Positions 59,076 to 64,000 of a stretch of 64,000 nt of DNA are shown here, one piece after another (position 1 is the stretch's first letter; each line of letters begins with the position of its first letter). The stretch lies in assembly GCF_003148745.1 (NCBI RefSeq), contig NZ_QGGU01000007.1, forward strand, positions 62,001-126,000. Reading direction: 5' to 3'. Origin of the DNA: Pleionea mediterranea. Its GTDB lineage: Bacteria > Pseudomonadota > Gammaproteobacteria > Enterobacterales > Kangiellaceae. Under the pieces are notes generated by a model. The model made no database searches. It was not told the DNA's origin and saw only the letters and a program-made list of their open reading frames with translations. A program made the position numbers and the translations under genes.

Positions 59076-60593
59076 TTATTGCGTTGCCATTTCTTCCATT
59101 TTAACTTTCCAGATTGCAGGGCCCGTTTTATGCACTGACTCGCCTTGCGAGTCAACGGCAACAGTTACCGGCATATCTTCTACTTCAAATTCATAGATGG
59201 CTTCCATCCCAAGCTCTTCAAAGGCCACCACACGTGACTTTTTAATCGCTTTAGAAACCAGATAAGCAGCTCCACCAACCGCCATAAGATAAACAGCTTT
59301 GTGTTTTTTGATGGAGTCGATGGCGGTATCACCGCGTTCTGCTTTTCCGATCATTCCCATTAGGCCTGTTTTATCCAGCATCATTTCAACGTATTTATCC
59401 ATACGCGTTGATGTTGTAGGGCCAGCAGGGCCAACCACTTCATCTCTGACGGCGTCCACCGGACCCACGTAATAGATAAACCGACCATTAAAATCGACAC
59501 CCTCGGGTAGCGACTCACCCTTTTCAAAAATTTCCTGGATGCGTTTGTGTGCGGCGTCTCGGCCAGTCAGTATTTTGCCCGATAACAACAGGGTTTCACC
59601 TGGCTGCCAGCTGGCTACATCCTCTTTGGTGACAGTATTTAAATCAACTTTGCGCACCGATTCGCCAACTTCCCAGGTCACTTCAGGCCAGTCAGCCAGT
59701 GAGGGCTGTTGCAATTCGGCGGCGCCCGAACCATCAAGAGTAAAGTGAGCATGGCGTGTTGCCGCACAGTTAGGGATCATAGCTACCGGCAAAGATGCCG
59801 CGTGCGTTGGGCAGTCTTTAATTTTAATGTCCAAAACGGTGGTTAATCCGCCAAGGCCTTGCGCACCAATACCCAACTTGTTTACTTTTTCAAAAATCTC
59901 CAAGCGCAATTTATCGACTGGCGATTTGTCTTGTTTTGCTTTTAGTTCATGAATATCGATGGGATCCATCAGGGATTCTTTCGCCATTACCATGGCTTTC
60001 TCAGCGGTGCCACCAATACCAATGCCCAACATACCAGGTGGGCACCAGCCAGCGCCCATTTTTGGCACGGTTTCTAAAATCCAGTCCACAATAGAGTCAT
60101 TTGGATTTAGCATTACAAACTTAGATTTATTTTCAGAGCCACCGCCTTTAGCAGCGACATCGACGTGAACTTTGTCGCCCGGGATCATATCGATATGAAC
60201 CACTGCAGGTGTGTTATCTTTGGTATTTTTTCGAGGGCCTATAGGATTTTCTACCACTGATGCGCGAAGTGGATTGTCTGGATTCGCATAAGCGCGACGA
60301 ACGCCCTCATCAACCATTTGCTGAACGGTTAAATCAGAGTCCCATTGTACCTGCATTCCTATTTTGACAAAGACGGTAACAATGCCAGTATCCTGACAAA
60401 CAGGACGTTTGCCTTCTGCAGACATTCTGGAGTTGATCAATATTTGGGCAATGGCATCTTTTGCGCCCGAATTTTGTTCTTTTTCGTAGGCTTCGTGCAT
60501 CGCATCCACAAAATCTTTGGGATGATAATAAGAAATAAACTGTAAGGCACTTTCTACGCTTTCGATAAAGTCGGCTTTTTTAATGACCGCCAT
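59076..60593 (-). CDS. fumA: Class I (Fe-S) fumarate hydratase
   Basis: 505 residues from MAVIKKADF; a CGGAGGAAATTC site fixes this start over one nine codons earlier. Interconverts fumarate and malate with a [4Fe-4S] cluster. N-terminal domain with GKRPVCQDTGIVTVFVKIG near 65 and NCAATRHAHFTLDGSG near 281; C-terminal domain with VVGPAGPTTSTRMDKYVE near 395 and MIGKAERG near 425. It lies 102 bp upstream of prpB in the same direction, so fumarate formed from PrpB-derived succinate could be handled by co-expressed fumarase. Confidence 0.94.
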   Translation of the reverse strand: MAVIKKADFIESVESALQFISYYHPKDFVDAMHEAYEKEQNSGAKDAIAQILINSRMSAEGKRPVCQDTGIVTVFVKIGMQVQWDSDLTVQQMVDEGVRRAYANPDNPLRASVVENPIGPRKNTKDNTPAVVHIDMIPGDKVHVDVAAKGGGSENKSKFVMLNPNDSIVDWILETVPKMGAGWCPPGMLGIGIGGTAEKAMVMAKESLMDPIDIHELKAKQDKSPVDKLRLEIFEKVNKLGIGAQGLGGLTTVLDIKIKDCPTHAASLPVAMIPNCAATRHAHFTLDGSGAAELQQPSLADWPEVTWEVGESVRKVDLNTVTKEDVASWQPGETLLLSGKILTGRDAAHKRIQEIFEKGESLPEGVDFNGRFIYYVGPVDAVRDEVVGPAGPTTSTRMDKYVEMMLDKTGLMGMIGKAERGDTAIDSIKKHKAVYLMAVGGAAYLVSKAIKKSRVVAFEELGMEAIYEFEVEDMPVTVAVDSQGESVHKTGPAIWKVKMEEMATQ

Positions 60594-60776
60594 GAATTTC
60601 CTCCGGAAATAAAGGGACAATGCGGCTTATATTGCACCGCACAACCATACAATAAAAGTATAATGGGTTCAACGATTTGACTCAAAACTTTGGTATTATA
60701 ACCGATTCGTCTGATAAGTATCAGCCACTGTCAGACAACATTTAATCATTAAACTTGAGTATTAGAGATAGCATTG

Positions 60777-62210
60777 ATGAGGTTTTGTTCGTTTGATTAT
60801 TTTGGCGCAAACTCAGCTGAAGTTTATTTTTCTCCTTTTGCAGAGTCTCCTTTTGCACTGTTACTGGATAGTGCAGGTTCATCGCAAGCTAATCCAAACA
60901 AACTAAATGACAACAGTCGTTACGATATTATTCTTATTTCTCCGGTAAAAGTTTTAATCAGTGAAGATGACAAGCACTGGGTAAAAGATTTTCAATCAAA
61001 TGAAACCATATCGGTGGATGACTGTTTTGCGCAATTGACAGCCTGGCTCGATGAATATCGAACAGAATCAGATTCGACAACCGAAGATGACATTAAAGCA
61101 TTACCCTTCACAGGCGGAATAGCCGGTGCATTTGCCTATGACCTGGGCAGGCAAATAGAAAACATACCCGATAAAGCCAAAAATGAACTCCATGTGCCGG
61201 ATCTGGTTGCTGGTATTTATTTGTCCCCGTTAATCATCGATCACTTAAATAAAACCGTCACACTGTATAACTATGACAACACAGAAACCATCGCAAATTC
61301 ATTAAAGCAAACCATTACTAATTCCATACAAAAAAGACGGCAAGAAGAATCTGATTCTTCTGTGTGTCATTCCAAATTTAAAATTACACAACAATGGCAA
61401 TCTAACCTTTCCGAAAAACACTACTATGAAAAATTTAATCAGGTTAAAAACTACATAAAATCTGGTGACTGTTATCAAATAAACTTGGCGCAGCGATTTT
61501 CCGCGCCCTATGAAGGCAGCGAGTGGTCGGCCTATGTGGCATTAAGACGATTAAATAGCGCGCCCTTTTCCGGATTTATGAACTTTAAATCCGGTTGCCT
61601 TATGTCGCTTTCACCTGAACGTTTTATCGCCATTCATCAAAGTGATGTGATCACCCAACCGATTAAAGGAACGCGGCCAAGAAGCCAAGACAAAACAACC
61701 GATAAACAGTTGCAAGATGAACTCATTAACAGCGACAAAGATCGTGCCGAAAACTTGATGATTGTCGATTTATTAAGAAATGATCTGGGCCGGACAGCGG
61801 TTGCTGGAAGTGTAGAAGTCTCTGAACTGTTTGGTCTTTATAGCTTTCCCTCAGTGCACCATTTAATTTCCACCGTCACGTCCAAAATTTCTGATAACAC
61901 CAGCCATATTAATGTGATCCAACAAGCATTTCCCGGCGGCTCCATTACCGGTGCGCCTAAAATAAGAGCAATGGAAATTATCGAAGAACTTGAACCTCAT
62001 CGACGTCATTTTTATTGCGGCTCATTGGCTTACTTTAGTTTTAATGGCAACAGTGACAGCAACATTTTAATCCGATCGCTAACCACCACCAATCAAAACA
62101 TATACGCCTGGGCTGGTGGTGGATTAGTGTATGATTCTGAAAGTGAGCTTGAGTATCAGGAAACCTTTGCTAAATTAAGTAAAATTTTATCTCCATTAAG
62201 TGACTTATGA
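60777..62210 (+). CDS. pabB: Aminodeoxychorismate synthase component I
   Basis: 477 residues; I use the ATG and not the TTG one codon before it. Makes 4-amino-4-deoxychorismate for folate. N-terminal TrpE-like domain, then the chorismate-binding domain: KSGDCYQINLAQRFSAPYEG near 226, ITQPIKGTRPRSQDK near 301, RAENLMIVDLLRNDLGR near 325, and FPGGSITGAPKIRAMEIIEE near 385. No PabA is adjacent. The stop overlaps the Nudix gene start by 4 bp. Confidence 0.92.
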   Translation: MRFCSFDYFGANSAEVYFSPFAESPFALLLDSAGSSQANPNKLNDNSRYDIILISPVKVLISEDDKHWVKDFQSNETISVDDCFAQLTAWLDEYRTESDSTTEDDIKALPFTGGIAGAFAYDLGRQIENIPDKAKNELHVPDLVAGIYLSPLIIDHLNKTVTLYNYDNTETIANSLKQTITNSIQKRRQEESDSSVCHSKFKITQQWQSNLSEKHYYEKFNQVKNYIKSGDCYQINLAQRFSAPYEGSEWSAYVALRRLNSAPFSGFMNFKSGCLMSLSPERFIAIHQSDVITQPIKGTRPRSQDKTTDKQLQDELINSDKDRAENLMIVDLLRNDLGRTAVAGSVEVSELFGLYSFPSVHHLISTVTSKISDNTSHINVIQQAFPGGSITGAPKIRAMEIIEELEPHRRHFYCGSLAYFSFNGNSDSNILIRSLTTTNQNIYAWAGGGLVYDSESELEYQETFAKLSKILSPLSDL

Positions 62211-62833
62211 ATTTTTCACCTCAACAAATAGCGCACATTTTAGCGGAATCATCCATTCATGATGACACTACCGCGGATAATAATAACTTAACCGATGTGA
62301 AACTACTGACACCGGCAGCGGTACTCGTTCCATTAATCGTCAGAGAAGTGGGACAATCTTACGGTTATCATGTACTGCTAACGCGTCGTGCCAAACACTT
62401 AAAGCATCACGCAGGACAAATCAGCTTTCCGGGTGGTCGTCAGGAAAACCGGGATATCGATTTAAAAGACACCGCGCTTCGCGAAACCTACGAAGAAATT
62501 GGTATTACCCCCAATAACGTCAAGGTTATTGGCGAGCTACCACAACATCAGACCATTACTCGCTATTTAATGACGCCCTACGTTGGCATCATCAATGACT
62601 CATACCAGCTGACCATCGATCCATCAGAAGTGGATGAAGCCTTTGAAGTGCCCTTAAGCTTTATATGCAATCCTGATAATCAAAAACTGCAAAGCGCTAT
62701 TTTTCAAGGTGAAAAGCGTTATTACTATTCCATTCAATACCACAATTACAACATCTGGGGAGCAACCGCCCGTGTACTGGTGGAGTTTTCCAAACAGCTG
62801 AACCGATTTTCAAACACATTCGACCACTCATAA
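62207..62833 (+). CDS. CoA pyrophosphatase (Nudix, NudL-like)
   Basis: 208 residues. Nudix box within GQISFPGGRQENRDIDLKD and TALRETYEEIGI (about 74-104), preceded by VLLTRRAKHLKHHAG, the extra motif of CoA-specific Nudix hydrolases. Likely cleaves CoA or acyl-CoA to phosphopantetheine and 3',5'-ADP, i.e. CoA turnover. Translation is coupled to pabB (ATGA overlap), the same pair order as in E. coli (pabB-nudL). Confidence 0.92.
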   Translation: MNFSPQQIAHILAESSIHDDTTADNNNLTDVKLLTPAAVLVPLIVREVGQSYGYHVLLTRRAKHLKHHAGQISFPGGRQENRDIDLKDTALRETYEEIGITPNNVKVIGELPQHQTITRYLMTPYVGIINDSYQLTIDPSEVDEAFEVPLSFICNPDNQKLQSAIFQGEKRYYYSIQYHNYNIWGATARVLVEFSKQLNRFSNTFDHS

Positions 62834-62940
62834 TTCAAGTTGTAACAACTAGAGTGTTATAACTGAAAACTTTACACTTAACATTCGTCAAACACCGACC
62901 TTCTCCCGTACAATAGAGATATAAAAGCCATTTAATTTGA

Positions 62941-62958
62941 GCCAGCATTGAAGCTGGC
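62941..62958 (+). promoter_or_regulatory. Short hairpin in the sdaA leader
   Basis: GCCAGC-ATTGAA-GCTGGC lies 24 bp before the sdaA start. No U-tract, so not an ordinary terminator for the Nudix gene; purpose unknown. Confidence 0.4.
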
Positions 62959-62981
62959 AATAAACAGTTTAGGTGAACGCA

Positions 62982-64000
62982 TTGTCTATTAGCACATTTG
63001 AATTATTTACCATTGGTATTGGCCCATCGAGCTCGCATACTGTTGGCCCTATGCGTGCCGCAAGAAGATTTATTGGCGAACTGAAAAAAAAGGAATCACT
63101 GTCAAAAGTCACCCGAATAAAAAGTGAACTTTACGGGTCTTTAGGTCAAACAGGAAAAGGACACGGCAGTGATGTTGCTGTTCTGATGGGTCTTGCAGGT
63201 CACCGTGCGGATACCATCGACCCTGATACTGTGCCCGACAGGATGAATAAAATTCGTACTGATAAATCAATTCGTCTGCTGGATGAACATGACGTTCCGT
63301 TTAATGAAAAGAAAGATCTGGTTTTTCACCGACGAGATGTATTACCAAAACACGCCAACGGCATGAAGTTTACCGCCTACGATAAAGACAACAATGAGTT
63401 ACGATCTGGCATATATTACTCGGTGGGTGGCGGTTTTGTGGTAAACGATGATGTCTCTGCCGACGATCCATTTGTAGAAGATCCAACCCCTATTGCCTAC
63501 CCTTTTAAATCGGCCGAAGAATTACTCAGCTTGTGTAAAGAGCACGGATTAAGTATTTCAAGTTTAATGCTTAAAAATGAATTGTCCTGGAATACAGAGC
63601 AAGAGGTTCGCGATAAATTACTGACCATTTGGCAGGCGATGAGTGACTGTGTCAAAAAAGGTTGTGAGCGAGAAGGTATATTGCCGGGCGGGTTAAAAGT
63701 AAAACGTCGTGCTCCTTCTCTGTGCCGAAAACTTAAAGCCAGTAAAAATCAAACTGACGAATTATCGGTTATGGACTGGGTAAATTTATACGCCTTGGCG
63801 GTTAATGAAGAAAACGCTGCAGGTGGTCGTGTGGTTACTGCACCAACCAATGGTGCCGCTGGTATTATTCCTGCGGTTTTATTTTACTTTGTTCAACATC
63901 ACTGCAAAGGCGAACCGGATAATGATGCCATAGTACGCTTTCTGCTGACAGCCGCCGCCATTGGCATTCTATACAAAGAAAATGCTTCTATTTCTGGTGC
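62982..64000 (+). CDS. sdaA: L-serine dehydratase (Fe-S, single chain), 3' end cut by window
   Basis: About 340 of an expected 455-460 residues. Converts serine to pyruvate and ammonia. The start is probably TTG at 62982 (AGGTGA 4 nt upstream), giving [20 protein letters not shown]; an in-frame GTG three codons earlier is possible. Motifs: [17 protein letters not shown] near 14, [20 protein letters not shown] near 48, then the catalytic domain with [20 protein letters not shown] near 282. The Cys ligands of the [4Fe-4S] cluster are mostly beyond the window end. Confidence 0.93.
   Translation, partial: MSISTFELFTIGIGPSSSHTVGPMRAARRFIGELKKKESLSKVTRIKSELYGSLGQTGKGHGSDVAVLMGLAGHRADTIDPDTVPDRMNKIRTDKSIRLLDEHDVPFNEKKDLVFHRRDVLPKHANGMKFTAYDKDNNELRSGIYYSVGGGFVVNDDVSADDPFVEDPTPIAYPFKSAEELLSLCKEHGLSISSLMLKNELSWNTEQEVRDKLLTIWQAMSDCVKKGCEREGILPGGLKVKRRAPSLCRKLKASKNQTDELSVMDWVNLYALAVNEENAAGGRVVTAPTNGAAGIIPAVLFYFVQHHCKGEPDNDAIVRFLLTAAAIGILYKENASISG

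Noticed and set aside
62982-64000. sdaA as a pseudogene because it has no stop and no ATG
   Set aside because: The frame is intact to the window edge and TTG/GTG starts are acceptable; it is simply cut by the window.

Overview
The window looks like chromosomal DNA from an AT-leaning (about 40% GC by eye) marine-type gammaproteobacterium. Gene families and neighbourhoods (recA-recX/pncC/mutS/fdxA, sdhCDAB-sucABCD divergent from gltA, roxA, class I fumarase, a CBU_0585-type small protein) fit that class. A relative of Kangiella/Pleionea is my guess, at low confidence. Two copies of the same tRNA-Glu gene, one tRNA-Ala and one tRNA-Arg are present. I see no prophage, insertion sequence or CRISPR array.

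Layout. 1-4.6 kb: a minus-strand operon of an RND/MMPL transporter, a LolA-like periplasmic protein and a DUF1302-like outer-membrane protein (cut by the window edge). 4.7-6.4 kb: rhodanese, then a tRNA-Arg(CCT) followed downstream by four tandem 117-bp repeats that carry the 3' end of the tRNA, then an unknown protein. 6.5-12.2 kb: recX-recA, pncC, mutS-fdxA and a glycine-rich membrane protein. 12.4-19.5 kb: acnB, a MobA-like nucleotidyltransferase, glutaryl-CoA dehydrogenase, an SGNH hydrolase, YceI and trmO. 19.6-24.4 kb: prpR(GntR)-acnD-prpF with two palindromic operators. 24.4-36.5 kb: a DUF2057-like protein, the sdhCDAB-sucABCD block and divergent gltA. 36.6-39 kb: a sugar transferase plus ATPase of the kind linked to exosortase/PEP-CTERM exopolysaccharide loci. 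39.2-42.5 kb: tryptophan dioxygenase, free-methionine sulfoxide reductase, a PAS-GGDEF-EAL protein. 42.8-45.3 kb: DUF1289, asnS, FMN reductase, a small protein. 45.3-47.4 kb: a cyclodipeptide synthase with a small secreted Cys-containing protein, a nitroreductase and a cytochrome c. 47.5-55.2 kb: tRNA-Glu, purB, roxA, GNAT, a PLD-like protein, a MATE transporter, a tRNA-Ala/Glu operon and pyk. 55.3-60.6 kb: prpD, prpC, prpB and class I fumarase. 60.8-64 kb: pabB, a CoA-type Nudix hydrolase and the start of sdaA.

Central carbon metabolism dominates. Citrate synthase, two aconitase-family enzymes, 2-oxoglutarate dehydrogenase E1/E2, succinyl-CoA synthetase, succinate dehydrogenase and fumarase form most of a TCA cycle. 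The methylcitrate cycle, split over two loci, feeds propionyl-CoA into it as succinate and pyruvate. Both dehydration routes for 2-methylcitrate (PrpD and AcnD/PrpF) are present.

The most noteworthy items are the cyclodipeptide synthase with all its family catalytic residues, the tRNA-3'-end repeat array (similar in layout to what is known downstream of E. coli tyrT), a recX frame with no ordinary start codon, two perfect TTGTCGACAA-core palindromes in front of prpR, and several long perfect hairpins without U-tracts between genes.
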